A DNA stretch of 64,000 nucleotides, from positions 593,631 through 657,630 of the forward strand of contig NZ_BMNZ01000003.1 of assembly GCF_014646815.1 (NCBI RefSeq), given 5' to 3'. The notes beneath the pieces were generated by a model. That model searched no databases and had not been told where the DNA came from. It saw only the letters and a program-made list of their open reading frames with translations. A program made the translations under genes and the position numbers. Numbering within the stretch: position 1 is the first letter of the stretch; every line of letters starts with the position of its first letter. Positions 53,043 to 61,569 of the stretch are shown piece after piece. The DNA comes from Terrabacter tumescens (lineage in GTDB: Bacteria > Actinomycetota > Actinomycetes > Actinomycetales > Dermatophilaceae).

Positions 53043-55742
53043 TCACGGCGTGACGACCATGATGCCGTGGGCGCCGCGCTCGGCGTCCGCCATGACGTGG
53101 TCGACGAATGCGTAGTGGCCCGGCTCCGCGAAGACTGTGTCGACGAAACCGCCCTGGGAGGCGCCGAGCGACAGCGTCTGGCTGCCCCCGGACGTCCCGG
53201 GGCGCAGCAGCCAGGCACCCTCGGCCCAGGCGGCGTCGAACTGCGCCCCGACGACGTGGAAGCTCGTCGGCCGGTTGGGGCCGGCATCGAGCACCCAGAA
53301 GCGGACCCGCTCCCCCACCCGTGCGGTCAGGGGTGTCGTGTCGTACTGGTCGGCGACACCGTTGAAGGCGACGACGTCCGGCGAGTCGCCCTGTGCCTTG
53401 GTCGCATCCACCTCACTGGCGCTGCCGCGTGCCGTGCTGGCACCGAGGTAGGCCTCGGACTGCACGAGCAGGTACGACCGGTCCACGGCCGGCAGGTCCG
53501 GCGGCTCGATGACGACGGCGCCGAAGAGGCCGGCCGAGATGTGGGCCGACATCGGCATCGTCGCGCAGTGGTACATCCAGATGCCGGCTCTCGTCGCCGT
53601 GAAGCGGTAGGTGAGGCTGCCGCCCGGCGGGACCGTGCGCATGACGTCGTCCGGCGCACGAGACCCCGCGTGGAAGTCGACGGAGTGGCCCATCGTGCCG
53701 TGGTTGACGAGGGTGACCTCGAAGACGTCGCCGACGCGGCCGTGCAGGGTCGGGCCGGGCGACGTGCCGTCGTAGGTCCACCGCCGCTGCCACCGCCCCG
53801 GCGCGACCTCCTGCTCCTGCTCCTCGACGGTGAGCGTCACGCGGTGGGTACGCGCTGCGGTGAGCGGAGGGAGGACGGGGTCGTATGCCGTGAAGCCCGG
53901 TGCCATGGCCGAGTGGCCCGGCTGCCCCGGGGTCGCCGGCATCGCGTGGCCACCGGAGGCCGGGCCGGGCAGGGCCGCGGCCGGGGCGCCCTCCGCTGCG
54001 GGCGCGCCGGAGACCCTGACGTGCAGCACCATGCCCATCTGCAGGTGCCCGACGACGGAGCACCAGCCCTCGACCGGTCCGCCGACGACGCCCGCGTCGA
54101 GGCGGGCGGTGGCGCCGGGGGCCAGGCGCGGGGTGCGGGCCCCGGTGTCGAGGACGAGGTCGTGGGTGGTCGTGGCGTCGCGGTTCGTCAGCTCGACGAC
54201 GAGCCGGTCGCCGCGCGGGACGGTGATCGTGGCGGGCGTGAACCGCATGGCGTCGGCGACGACACGGACCGTGGTCGTGTGGCCGGTGGGAGTGGTGCCG
54301 TCCCCGGCCTCTGTGGCGCGGGCGGCCGGCAGCCCCAGGCCGACCGCGACGGCGAGGGCCATCACGGAGAGTGCTGCCGGGAGCTGCGGCGAGGACCAGA
54401 AGGGCTTGTCCTGCAACGGGCTTCGCGTCGGGACCCGGGTCGAAGGGCCGTCCGGGCCGGAGGCCGCACGGCGAGCCCGGACGGAGTCCCGGACCGAGAG
54501 CCCGACGAGCGGGAGGAACGAGGCGATCGCGAGGCAGGCCGCGACGGCAGCGACGACACGGGGGGCAGACGGCAGGGGCAGCAGCCACAGCAGGACCGCG
54601 GCGTTGAGGACGACGACCCGGAAGGGCGCACCCCGCTCGAACCACCCGAGGCCCGCGCGCACCGCCGACGGACCGCCGCCCAGGACGCTCGGCACGAGGT
54701 GGCTCAGGGCGGCGAGGACGAGCTGAAGGGCGAAGCCGACCGCGAGCGCGCCGGCCACGCGGTCGTACCGGTCGCCGACCGCTGACCAGTCCGCTGCGCC
54801 GAGCAGCAGGACGGCGACCGCGACGACGGTCGCGACGAGCCACGCGAGTGCCGCCGCGGCCGACACGGTGGCGAAGCGCCGGGGCGGACTGCGACGGGCC
54901 GGCGCGAGGAGGGCACGACCCCACCAGAGCAGGCCCACGGCATACGCCAGCAGTGCCGTCGCGCAGAGCGTCCGCACGTCGAGGAGGGCGCCGGTGACCG
55001 AGAGTGCCACCGCGGCACCGAGCAGCGGGAGTGCCTGTCGGGCCAGCGCTTCGGCCCGGTCGTCCATCTTGGCCCGCAACATCGTCGGCCAGAGGGTGAC
55101 GAGGGTCCCCGTGACGGTGAGGCCGAGCCAGCCCAGGGCCATGGTGAGCGAGTGGGCGACGAGGAGCCGGGCGTGCCACGGGTCCGCCGGCTGGCGCGCG
55201 AGGAGCACGCCGAAGGTCGCGCCCACCGGCATGCAGGCCGCAGCGGCGAGGTAGTAGCGGATCGTGATCCGGAAGCGGCCGGGCAGCGCGGACCGCAGCC
55301 GGCGCCAGAGCTGCACGCCGTGCCAGGTGACGGCGGCGGCTGCGGTCGTGGCGCCGGCGAGCGTCACGGCCCACCAGCCGGCAGGCACGCCGACGAGGAC
55401 GAGGAAGGTGCCGATGACGAGCAGCGCGAGCCGTCGCCCCTGCTCTCGCCGCCCGTCGACCGTCGGCGGCGTCTTGAGGAGGGCCTGGGCGAAGTGCGTG
55501 CTCCACACCATGACCGCGTGGGTGACCGCACCGAGCAGCACGAGGTGCACGACGAGCCAGTCCGATGCCGGCAGACCTCGCCCGACGGCGGCGACCACGA
55601 GCGCAGCCGTCAGCCAGAGCGTCGTCGGGTGGTCACGCAGCGGCCAGTTGCCGCGGCCGGGAAGCGCTGCTGCAGTGGGACGCTCGCCGTGGTCCGCGGT
55701 CCTGGTGGGCGCGGGGTCAGGCTTGCTGTCGGTGTCGGGCAC
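53043..55742 (-). CDS. NirK-like multicopper protein fused to a membrane domain
   Basis: A 899-residue three-part protein. Residues 1 to about 430 are a membrane domain of about eleven helices, like haem-copper-type or NnrS-like integral proteins. Residues about 440-560 form a cupredoxin (VVADAMRFTPATITV, HLQMGMVLHVR). The last 330 or so are two cupredoxin domains of the copper nitrite reductase type: HSVDFHAG (T1 and T2 ligands and the active-site Asp), MYHCATMPMSAHIS (T1 Cys and His) and the last T2 His in VDHVM. By eye alignment two changes stand out: the axial T1 Met is Leu (AHISAGLFG) and the catalytic His of HLIGGHGD is Gln here (FHVVGAQFD). Nitrite reduction is therefore uncertain. The GTG start is tentative. 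Confidence 0.82.
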   Translation of the reverse strand: MPDTDSKPDPAPTRTADHGERPTAAALPGRGNWPLRDHPTTLWLTAALVVAAVGRGLPASDWLVVHLVLLGAVTHAVMVWSTHFAQALLKTPPTVDGRREQGRRLALLVIGTFLVLVGVPAGWWAVTLAGATTAAAAVTWHGVQLWRRLRSALPGRFRITIRYYLAAAACMPVGATFGVLLARQPADPWHARLLVAHSLTMALGWLGLTVTGTLVTLWPTMLRAKMDDRAEALARQALPLLGAAVALSVTGALLDVRTLCATALLAYAVGLLWWGRALLAPARRSPPRRFATVSAAAALAWLVATVVAVAVLLLGAADWSAVGDRYDRVAGALAVGFALQLVLAALSHLVPSVLGGGPSAVRAGLGWFERGAPFRVVVLNAAVLLWLLPLPSAPRVVAAVAACLAIASFLPLVGLSVRDSVRARRAASGPDGPSTRVPTRSPLQDKPFWSSPQLPAALSVMALAVAVGLGLPAARATEAGDGTTPTGHTTTVRVVADAMRFTPATITVPRGDRLVVELTNRDATTTHDLVLDTGARTPRLAPGATARLDAGVVGGPVEGWCSVVGHLQMGMVLHVRVSGAPAAEGAPAAALPGPASGGHAMPATPGQPGHSAMAPGFTAYDPVLPPLTAARTHRVTLTVEEQEQEVAPGRWQRRWTYDGTSPGPTLHGRVGDVFEVTLVNHGTMGHSVDFHAGSRAPDDVMRTVPPGGSLTYRFTATRAGIWMYHCATMPMSAHISAGLFGAVVIEPPDLPAVDRSYLLVQSEAYLGASTARGSASEVDATKAQGDSPDVVAFNGVADQYDTTPLTARVGERVRFWVLDAGPNRPTSFHVVGAQFDAAWAEGAWLLRPGTSGGSQTLSLGASQGGFVDTVFAEPGHYAFVDHVMADAERGAHGIMVVTP

Positions 55743-55758
55743 GGGCGGATGTCGTGCG

Positions 55759-56058
55759 TCAGGCGCGACGGGCCAGGCGCAGCGTCCAGACGTCCGGCCC
55801 GGTGACGAGGTAGGTGACCTCGATGGCGCCGCTCTCGCGCTCGGCGATCTGGGCGAGCAGCGGCTTGGGGTCGTGCGGTGCCACGAGACGCATCGACCCA
55901 CCCGCGGGCACGGCCCCCAGCGCACCGAACACGGTCGCGTGCCGGATGGCGTGCGGGATGACCCGGACGTCGAGCTCCGGCTCGCCGTCGTCGGAGCAGC
56001 CGCACCCGCACGCGGGCGCGCTGATGTCGGACACGGGTAGGGGCTGGGCTGCGGTCAC
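55759..56058 (-). CDS. DUF2249 protein
   Basis: A 99-residue protein with a Cys-rich start (ACGCGCSDD) and a TusA/SirA-like DUF2249 core (DVRVIPHAIRHATVFGALGAV, MRLVAPHDPKPLLAQI, WTLRLAR). DUF2249 proteins cluster with NO and hemerythrin genes. The GTG at 56058 follows GAGGAGA. It is the first gene of the NirK-like operon, 16 bases before it. Confidence 0.85.
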   Translation of the reverse strand: MTAAQPLPVSDISAPACGCGCSDDGEPELDVRVIPHAIRHATVFGALGAVPAGGSMRLVAPHDPKPLLAQIAERESGAIEVTYLVTGPDVWTLRLARRA

Positions 56059-56086
56059 GATGTCTCCTCGGTGCGGATGGGCAGAC

Positions 56087-56115
56087 TATTTATTACACTT
56101 GCCATGTGAAAAATA
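56087..56115. promoter_or_regulatory. shared divergent promoter with AT-rich dyad
   Basis: TATTTATTACAC (56087-56098) and GTGAAAAATA (56106-56115) form an approximate dyad in the only AT-rich patch between the divergent DUF2249 and regulator genes. It probably carries both promoters and the regulator site; the exact boxes cannot be set by eye. Confidence 0.45.
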
Positions 56116-56909
56116 CTCCTGGCCCGCGGCCCACGCCAAACCGGGCCGGCACCAAGGGCTCGGCCGCGCCGGTAGACGCGGTCGACGCGGTCGACGCGGT
56201 CGACGGCGTCCGTGGCCCCGTGCCGCTCCCAGAGCTGGCCACCGCGCGGCGCCGGGTGCTCGCGGCGGTCGCGGACCGTGAGGTCGCGGGTGGGGCCACG
56301 ACCGTCGGCGACCTGGCCGCCGACCTCGGCGGACACCCGAACTCGACCCGAGCCCACTTGGGCCGGCTCGTCGCCGAGGGGCTCCTCGAGCGCGTCCCGC
56401 AGGTGGCAGGCACCCGCGGACGACCGGCCCACGGGCACCGACTGACCCCGCGCGGACGACTCGTGCTCGAGGCCGTGCAGGTGGCGGAGCCCGTCGCCAC
56501 CGACGAGCTCGTGGCCGCCATGGCCGAGCACCTCTCCACGACACCGGACGCCGAGATCCACGCCCGGGCCATCGGACGGCTGTGGGCGTCGCAGCTCGCG
56601 CACGGCCCCGCGTCGCGGCCGGCGAGAGGGGCTCCTTCCGCGCCGGCGGGCGCGCCCTCCCCCGTCGAACGGGTGACCACGCTCCTGCGGACCGCGGGTT
56701 TCTCCCCGGAGCGGGACCCGTCGGGGGACGTGGCCCTGCGCACGTGCCCGGTCCTGGCCTCGGCGCGAGCCCATCCGGGCGTCGTCTGCACGATGCACGA
56801 GGAGATGCTGCGCGCCGCCCTCGACGACGCAGGCACCACCGATGTCGAGGTGGAGCTCGCCCCTTTCGCCCGCGAGGGCGCCTGCCTCGTGCACCTGCGA
56901 CGTCGCTGA
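56106..56909 (+). CDS. SufR/ArsR-type winged-helix regulator with Fe-S-like Cys motif
   Basis: A 267-residue regulator. N-terminal tail with a 9-bp microsatellite giving VDAVDAVDAVDGV, then a winged helix (GATTVGDLAADLGGHPNSTR with RLVAEGLLERVPQ) and a C-terminal sensor part with CPVLASARAHPGVVCTMHEE, i.e. C-P-x(11)-V-C-x2-H, the Fe-S-binding pattern of SufR-type proteins. It is divergent from the DUF2249/NirK-like/hemerythrin operon and is the likely regulator, perhaps responding to NO or redox through an Fe-S cluster (inference). The GTG start overlaps the shared dyad, so leaderless or short-leader transcription is likely. Confidence 0.8.
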   Translation: MKNTPGPRPTPNRAGTKGSAAPVDAVDAVDAVDGVRGPVPLPELATARRRVLAAVADREVAGGATTVGDLAADLGGHPNSTRAHLGRLVAEGLLERVPQVAGTRGRPAHGHRLTPRGRLVLEAVQVAEPVATDELVAAMAEHLSTTPDAEIHARAIGRLWASQLAHGPASRPARGAPSAPAGAPSPVERVTTLLRTAGFSPERDPSGDVALRTCPVLASARAHPGVVCTMHEEMLRAALDDAGTTDVEVELAPFAREGACLVHLRRR

Positions 56910-56951
56910 CCTTCGCGGGACGCGAGACGCCGCACGGGGGCACCATGGGGC

Positions 56952-57656
56952 ATGACCTCTGCGACGCCCACCGCCCTCGACCGGCGACCCCGGCTCCTCG
57001 TCCTCGACGTCAACGAGACGCTGTCGGACATGACCCATCTCGGCGACCGGTTCGTCGAGGTCGGCGTGCCGCCCTACCTCGCCGCGCCGTGGTTCGCCGG
57101 CCTGCTGCGTGACGGCTTCGCCCTGGCCGTGACGGGCCGCAACGCCGCGTTCGCCGACGTCGCCCGCTCGTCCCTGCACACGGTGCTGCACGACAAGGCG
57201 AACGTCGAGGCCGCGACGCGCCACATCATGGGCGGCTTCCTCGCCCTCCCCCTCCACGACGACGTACGCGACGGGATCCGTGCGCTGCGGGCGCTCGGGC
57301 TGCGGCTGGTGACCCTGAGCAACGGGTCGGTCGACATCGCCGAGGGCCTCTTCGAGCGCGGCGGCATCCGCGACGCCTTCGAGCACGTGCTCTCCGTCGA
57401 GGACGCGCCAGCCTGGAAGCCGGCGGCATCGGCCTACGCGTACGCGTTGGGCGAGTGCGGCGTGGCAGCCGAGGACGCGATGCTCGTGGCCGTCCACCCG
57501 TGGGACGTCCACGGCGCCAAGGCCGCCGGGCTGCGGGCGGCATGGATCGACCGCACGGGCGCGCCCTACCCGGACGCCATGGAGCCCGCCAACCTCGTCG
57601 CGCGCTCGCTCCCCGAGCTCGCGGCGCAGCTCGAGGCCCTGCCGGCCGACGAGTGA
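56952..57656 (+). CDS. HAD type II haloacid dehalogenase-like hydrolase
   Basis: A 234-residue HAD protein with nucleophile motif LVLDVNETLSDM, in which Asn-Glu follows the Asp, the substitution seen in L-2-haloacid dehalogenases and their non-dehalogenating relatives. Motif II is TLSNGS and the Lys is in AWKPAA; motif IV is VAVHPWDVHGAKAAG. The true substrate is unknown. It is the first gene of the HAD/methyltransferase/NUDIX-like group, 16 bases before the next start. Confidence 0.85.
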   Translation: MTSATPTALDRRPRLLVLDVNETLSDMTHLGDRFVEVGVPPYLAAPWFAGLLRDGFALAVTGRNAAFADVARSSLHTVLHDKANVEAATRHIMGGFLALPLHDDVRDGIRALRALGLRLVTLSNGSVDIAEGLFERGGIRDAFEHVLSVEDAPAWKPAASAYAYALGECGVAAEDAMLVAVHPWDVHGAKAAGLRAAWIDRTGAPYPDAMEPANLVARSLPELAAQLEALPADE

Positions 57657-57672
57657 GGCGCGTCGTGTCAGG

Positions 57673-58452
57673 ATGCTCGGCATGGCGGCACGTGCACTGA
57701 GCTTCGGGACGGTCGCTGCGGCATACGAGAGGTTCCGTCCGGGCTACCCCCACAGGCTGTTCGACGCAGTGGCGGCCTACGCACGGCGGCCCATCGGGAC
57801 GGCGCTCGAGATCGGCGCGGGCACCGGCAAGGCCACCCGGCTGTTCGCCGGCCGCGGCGTCGCCGTCACGACGACCGAGCCCGACGCCGCCATGCTCGAG
57901 GAGCTGCGCCGCCACGTGCCAACGACCGTCACGACCCGGCAGGCGGCGTTCGAGGACCTCGGAGACGCTGGCCGTCACGACCTCGTCTATGCCGCGGCGG
58001 CGCTGCACTGGACGCAGCCGGAGGGCCGGTGGTCGCGCATGGCCGCGCTGCTGGAGTCCGGCGGCGTGTTCGCGTCGTTCGGCGGCCCGGTCCAGCTGGC
58101 CGACCCGGCCGTCGCGGACGCCGTGCGCGCGGCCCGGGAGCCGTTCCTCGAGAGCGACGAGATCGCCTCTCCCGACGGGACGCCGGCCGACCAGCCGATG
58201 CAGTGGCCGGGCACCGAGCTCGAGCGGTCCGAGTTCTTCACCGACGTGGAGCAGTCGGTCATCGAGCGGCGCCTGACGATGTCAGCCGGCGACTTCGTCG
58301 GCTACCTGTCGACGGTCTCGGCCTATATCGAGCTGCCGGCTGCCGACCGGGCGAAGGTGTTCGACCAGGTCCTGCAGGTCCTGCCCGAGGCGGTCGAGAT
58401 CAGCGCCGACGTCAGCGTCCACCTCGCTCGTCGGGTGGCGGACCTCCCGTGA
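57673..58452 (+). CDS. class I SAM-dependent methyltransferase
   Basis: A 259-residue methyltransferase with the SAM-binding motif I TALEIGAGTGKATR near residue 43, the acidic end of strand 2 in TTTEPDAAM, and DLVYAAAALHW as motif of strand 4. The FGTVAAAYERFRPGYP start is typical of the ubiE-like group. No substrate can be assigned. It overlaps the next gene by four bases. Confidence 0.88.
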   Translation: MLGMAARALSFGTVAAAYERFRPGYPHRLFDAVAAYARRPIGTALEIGAGTGKATRLFAGRGVAVTTTEPDAAMLEELRRHVPTTVTTRQAAFEDLGDAGRHDLVYAAAALHWTQPEGRWSRMAALLESGGVFASFGGPVQLADPAVADAVRAAREPFLESDEIASPDGTPADQPMQWPGTELERSEFFTDVEQSVIERRLTMSAGDFVGYLSTVSAYIELPAADRAKVFDQVLQVLPEAVEISADVSVHLARRVADLP

Positions 58453-58976
58453 CGGGTGCGCAGCTGCTCGTCACGACCGTCGACGCCGCGTGGCTTCCTG
58501 CCGGCGGCGACGCGGAGGTCTGGGTCGGCGAGGACGTGCCGCTGCCCGAGCCGACGATCATCGTGCGGCTCCTGCTGGTCCGGCGCCCGGGCGGCGAGCC
58601 CGCTCGCTTCTTCTGCGTGCGAGGCCCCAAGGGGCTCGACCTGCCGACGCGCTTCCTCGAGCCCGGGACCGAGCGCGCCGACCCCCCGCTCGGCGTCGCA
58701 CGGCTCCTGACCCACGTGCTGGGCGGCGGCGCGAGAGAAACCTCGACCCGCTGCATCGGCTTCGTGCGCAACGTCGTTGGCGTCCGCGATGCCGCCTATC
58801 CCCACCCCACGCCCTGGGCCCACGTTCCCGTCCTCGCCGTCGACGGCGACCCGGAGCCCGTGGTGGTCGGCGAATGGGTCGACCTCGCCGGCGCCCACGG
58901 CAGTCTGGGCACTCGGCACTGGTGGTCGATCGTCGAGCACCACCTCGGCCCGGCGCCCGCCGACCACGGGTCCTGA
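58449..58976 (+). CDS. possible NUDIX-fold protein, unknown function
   Basis: A 175-residue protein translated from a GTG overlapping the methyltransferase stop. It resembles NUDIX hydrolases in its strand pattern (TIIVRLLLVRRPGGEPARFF, TRFLEPGTERADPPLGVARLLTHVLG) but the G-x5-E-x7-RE-x2-EE-x-G box is not complete, so it may be inactive or a distant relative. A hairpin terminator follows at once. Confidence 0.55.
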   Translation: MTGAQLLVTTVDAAWLPAGGDAEVWVGEDVPLPEPTIIVRLLLVRRPGGEPARFFCVRGPKGLDLPTRFLEPGTERADPPLGVARLLTHVLGGGARETSTRCIGFVRNVVGVRDAAYPHPTPWAHVPVLAVDGDPEPVVVGEWVDLAGAHGSLGTRHWWSIVEHHLGPAPADHGS

Positions 58977-58977
58977 A

Positions 58978-59018
58978 AGCCGCGCGGCCCCCCGGTCCGG
59001 AGGTGTGGCCGCGCGGCT
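58978..59018 (+). terminator. terminator of the HAD/methyltransferase operon
   Basis: AGCCGCGCGGCC (58978-58989) and GGCCGCGCGGCT (59007-59018) pair perfectly over 12 bases around a 17-base loop, directly after the stop. Confidence 0.8.
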
Positions 59019-59081
59019 GGGTGAGGCTCGCCCTCGCGAGCGGCTCCCGACGAAGAATCGCCCGCGACCGGCACAAGCGTG

Positions 59082-59126
59082 TGGAGCTGGCGAGGGGACT
59101 CGCACCCCTAACCGCCTGTCTACAAG
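59082..59126 (-). other. 3' fragment of tRNA-Thr(TGT), candidate attachment site
   Basis: On the minus strand the sequence from CTTGTAG (anticodon loop, anticodon TGT) through variable loop CGGTT, T-arm AGGGG-TGCGAGT-CCCCT, acceptor CGCCAGC, discriminator T and CCA matches the last 45 nt of an actinobacterial tRNA-Thr. Upstream of it the anticodon stem no longer pairs and there is no 5' half, so it is not a working gene. The T-loop has G in place of the second T, as expected in an unselected copy. Such displaced tRNA 3' ends mark the far end of integrated elements. Confidence 0.65.
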
Positions 59127-59488
59127 CCATCCATCGAAACCGCGGCCAAAACAAGATCTGGCCTGCGAAGACATTGATCGCGGCTGCGATCCCTCACGCC
59201 CTCGTGCGATCCTCCTGCTATCTGGCACGTCCCCACAGTCACCTCCTGAGGCAGCTCACCTCAAAGAGACTTGCCCTCGCGGCTCCAGCGGGCCATCGCC
59301 GATCAGTCTGTCCCTCAGCCTCGCCGCGAGCCGCGGTCGTGCTCACCGGAACTGCAGAGGTGGGCATCTTCCTCCAACCCCTGCGTTCATCCGGAGCTCT
59401 GAGGAGTCGGCGGTTCGTCTAACCGCCGCTGCCTTGATGACGCTGCCGGGAACGGCCTGCAGACGGCCGGCAGACGGCTAGGACTACC
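59127..59488. other. gene-free stretch at the predicted island edge
   Basis: About 360 bases with no recognised gene on either strand. The frames that remain open show no domain and no usable ribosome-binding site. It may be debris of the insertion. Confidence 0.5.
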
Positions 59489-59514
59489 CTCCGCCGGGCT
59501 TTTGAGGCGCGGAG
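59489..59514 (-). terminator. probable terminator of the ABC exporter operon
   Basis: CTCCGCC (59489-59495) and GGCGCGGAG (59506-59514) form a stem with one bulged base around a 10-base loop containing CTTTTG. It is 22 bases beyond the stop of the ACT-domain gene on the minus strand. Confidence 0.5.
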
Positions 59515-59535
59515 GAGTCGCCGGCCAGGCGTCTC

Positions 59536-59808
59536 TCAAGGGCGACTCGTCGTCAGGATCCTGACCTCCACCACGCAGGGCAGACGTTCCAACTGGCGTT
59601 GCAGCAACGCCGTCTGCTCGTCGTTGGCGAGGAATGTGTGTTCGACGGCCCAGGTCTCGGTACGCGCGGTGACGGTGGCGGTAATCGTTCGCGGTGTGGT
59701 TCCGCGGAGACGGACCACACCGATGACGCGGCTGACGCCGGCAAGGCCGTCCCGCACGGCCACACGTAGTGTCTGAACTCCGGGTGCCGAAGATGCAGGG
59801 GTCGGCAC
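59536..59808 (-). CDS. small ACT-domain protein, IlvM-like
   Basis: A 90-residue protein with the beta-alpha-beta-beta-alpha-beta pattern of one ACT domain (VSRVIGVVRLRGTTPRTITATV, then LLQRQLERLPCVVEVRIL), most like the small regulatory subunit of acetolactate synthase (IlvM). No synthase gene is nearby. The GTG at 59808 lies 7 bases after the ATPase stop, with GGTGA overlapping that stop; an ATG at 59847 inside the ATPase gene is an alternative start. It is the third gene of the exporter operon. The function here is unknown. Confidence 0.65.
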   Translation of the reverse strand: MPTPASSAPGVQTLRVAVRDGLAGVSRVIGVVRLRGTTPRTITATVTARTETWAVEHTFLANDEQTALLQRQLERLPCVVEVRILTTSRP

Positions 59809-59815
59809 GGGACTG

Positions 59816-60496
59816 TCACCAGTCGGCGAGCTGGCGGGTTCTGCCATCGACGATCTCGGTGACCCGATCGGCGGAGTGGAGGTGCTCCTTGTTGTGCGTG
59901 ACCATGACGGTGGTCAGGCCGCGGTCGGTGGTCAGTCGCCGCAGCAGGTTGAGGATCTCCTCGCCGCGGTGGGTGTCGAGCGCGCTGGTGGGTTCGTCGA
60001 CGAGAAGCAGCGACGGATGGTTCATGAGTCCTCGGGCGATGGTGACTCGTTGGCGCTGCCCTCCGGATAGCTGGTGGGGGCGCTTGTCGGCTTGGGCGGC
60101 GAGCCCGACGGCGTCGAGCAGGTCTTTGGCGCGCTCTGACGCGACAGTCATGTCGTGGCCGGCCATGTGGGCGACGACGAGGAGCTGGTCCAGGGCGGTG
60201 AGTGATGCCAGCAGGTTTGAGCTCTGGAAGATGATGCCGATCTGCCGCCTGCGGACAGCGGCGGTTTCGGCCCGGTTGAGTCCAGCAACGTCGCGCCCGT
60301 CGAGGAGGACGCGGCCCGAGTCGGGGGTGATCAGGGTGGCTGCAACGGCGAGCAGGCTGGACTTGCCTGAGCCGGACGGACCGACGATCGCGGTCAAGGT
60401 GCCGGGTTCGGCCGTGAGGCTGACGTGGTCGAGCGCGGTGAGGCGCTGGTCCCCGTCGGGGTAGGTGAGGGTGACGTCGTCGAGGTGGAGCGTCAT
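59816..60496 (-). CDS. ABC transporter ATPase, MacB/LolD type
   Basis: A 226-residue ATPase with Walker A GPSGSGKSS, Q-loop FQSSNL, signature LSGGQRQRV, Walker B LLLVDEPTSALD and H-loop MVTHNK. It closely resembles the ATPase at 3260-3967 and, like it, pairs with an FtsX-type permease, whose stop it overlaps (ATGA). Confidence 0.92.
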   Translation of the reverse strand: MTLHLDDVTLTYPDGDQRLTALDHVSLTAEPGTLTAIVGPSGSGKSSLLAVAATLITPDSGRVLLDGRDVAGLNRAETAAVRRRQIGIIFQSSNLLASLTALDQLLVVAHMAGHDMTVASERAKDLLDAVGLAAQADKRPHQLSGGQRQRVTIARGLMNHPSLLLVDEPTSALDTHRGEEILNLLRRLTTDRGLTTVMVTHNKEHLHSADRVTEIVDGRTRQLADW

Positions 60497-61569
60497 CGGG
60501 CACTTCCTAGGGCGGTGAGGGGGTCGACGGTGGTGACGGTGCGCAGGGAGACCGCGGCGCCGGCGAGGCCGAGGACGATCATCACGACGGCGGGTAGCAG
60601 CAGGGTGGGCAGGTTGAGCACGAACGGCACGGCTGTGCCGGCGAGGGTGGTGATGGCGGCTCCGATGCCTGCCGCTAGGCCGGCGCCGAGGGCGGTGCCG
60701 AGGGCGAGGAGGGCCAGTGCCTGGCCGAGGGCGTCCTTGAGGAGGTAGCGGGTGGACGCACCGAGGGCCTTGAGAATGGCGATCTCGCCGCTGCGCTGCA
60801 CGGTCCAGACCGTGAAGAAGGCGCCGATGACCAAGGCTGAGATCGCGAACAGCAGGGCTCGCATCAGCTGGAGTGAACCGTTCTCGGAGGTGTAGGAACC
60901 GATCGCGGACAGCGACTGCGCCGGGGTGAGGGTGGTTGTGCCGAGCCGCTGGTCGGCGGCCGCCAGGGCGGCGCTGTCGCTGTCGGTGGTCAGGGCCAGG
61001 AACGTGGCTTCTCCGGGCTTCTGACCGGACGAGGGCGCGTTGGTGGTGACGGCCCAGATAACGGGGGCGTGGGAGAACTCGTCGTCCCCGGACACCGCGG
61101 CGATGGTGACCGACTGGCCGGCCACGTCGAGGTGGTCACCTACGGCCACCTCCAAGGCCTTGGCCGCCTTGGTGGACAGGACCACCCGCCCGGAGGCGAG
61201 CCCGGGCGCTAGTGGCGACCCGGACGGGACAGCGAAGAGCGCGACGCCGGCGGTGCGTCCGCCGACCCCGGCCCGGGTCATGGCGACGGTGACGGGATCT
61301 GCCCGTTGAACGCCCGGGACGCGGGACCAGCTCGCCTGCACCGAGGGTGGGATGGACGAGTCGGTGAACGCCAGCTTGGCTCCGGAAGCGGGGGCCGAGA
61401 ACACGAGGTAGTCGGCGGGCAGGTCGGTGATGGCGGAGGTGTTGCCGCGGCCAAGCCCAGCCGTGAGACCGGAGAGCAGGACGACCAGCAGGGTGATGAG
61501 GGTGACGACGATGCCCATCAAGGCAAACCGTCCTTTGGCGAAGCGGAGATCTCGGATGGCGACGAACAC
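60493..61569 (-). CDS. FtsX/MacB-type ABC transporter permease
   Basis: A 358-residue permease with one N-terminal helix (about 16-38), an extracytoplasmic domain (to about 240) and three C-terminal helices (about 245-270, 290-320, 325-350). The N-terminus and the coupling loop FTVWTVQRSGEIAILKALGA match the permease at 2133-3263, so the two systems are paralogues. GTG start at 61569 with AAAGGAAA about 11 bases upstream. The divergent kinase and regulator genes probably control it in response to an outside signal, as in peptide-resistance modules (inference). Confidence 0.88.
   Translation of the reverse strand: MFVAIRDLRFAKGRFALMGIVVTLITLLVVLLSGLTAGLGRGNTSAITDLPADYLVFSAPASGAKLAFTDSSIPPSVQASWSRVPGVQRADPVTVAMTRAGVGGRTAGVALFAVPSGSPLAPGLASGRVVLSTKAAKALEVAVGDHLDVAGQSVTIAAVSGDDEFSHAPVIWAVTTNAPSSGQKPGEATFLALTTDSDSAALAAADQRLGTTTLTPAQSLSAIGSYTSENGSLQLMRALLFAISALVIGAFFTVWTVQRSGEIAILKALGASTRYLLKDALGQALALLALGTALGAGLAAGIGAAITTLAGTAVPFVLNLPTLLLPAVVMIVLGLAGAAVSLRTVTTVDPLTALGSAR

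Noticed and set aside
59074..59160. tmRNA or complete tRNA on the minus strand
   Set aside because: The 3' end resembles a tmRNA end (CCAGCTCC), but no GGGGCTG 5' arm or tag reading frame is found within 400 bases, and the anticodon-loop and T-arm spacing fit a tRNA-Thr fragment better. The anticodon stem does not pair.
58777..59481. Open frame containing GEGTRTPNR
   Set aside because: This is the well-known antisense translation of a tRNA 3' end; it supports the tRNA-Thr fragment instead.
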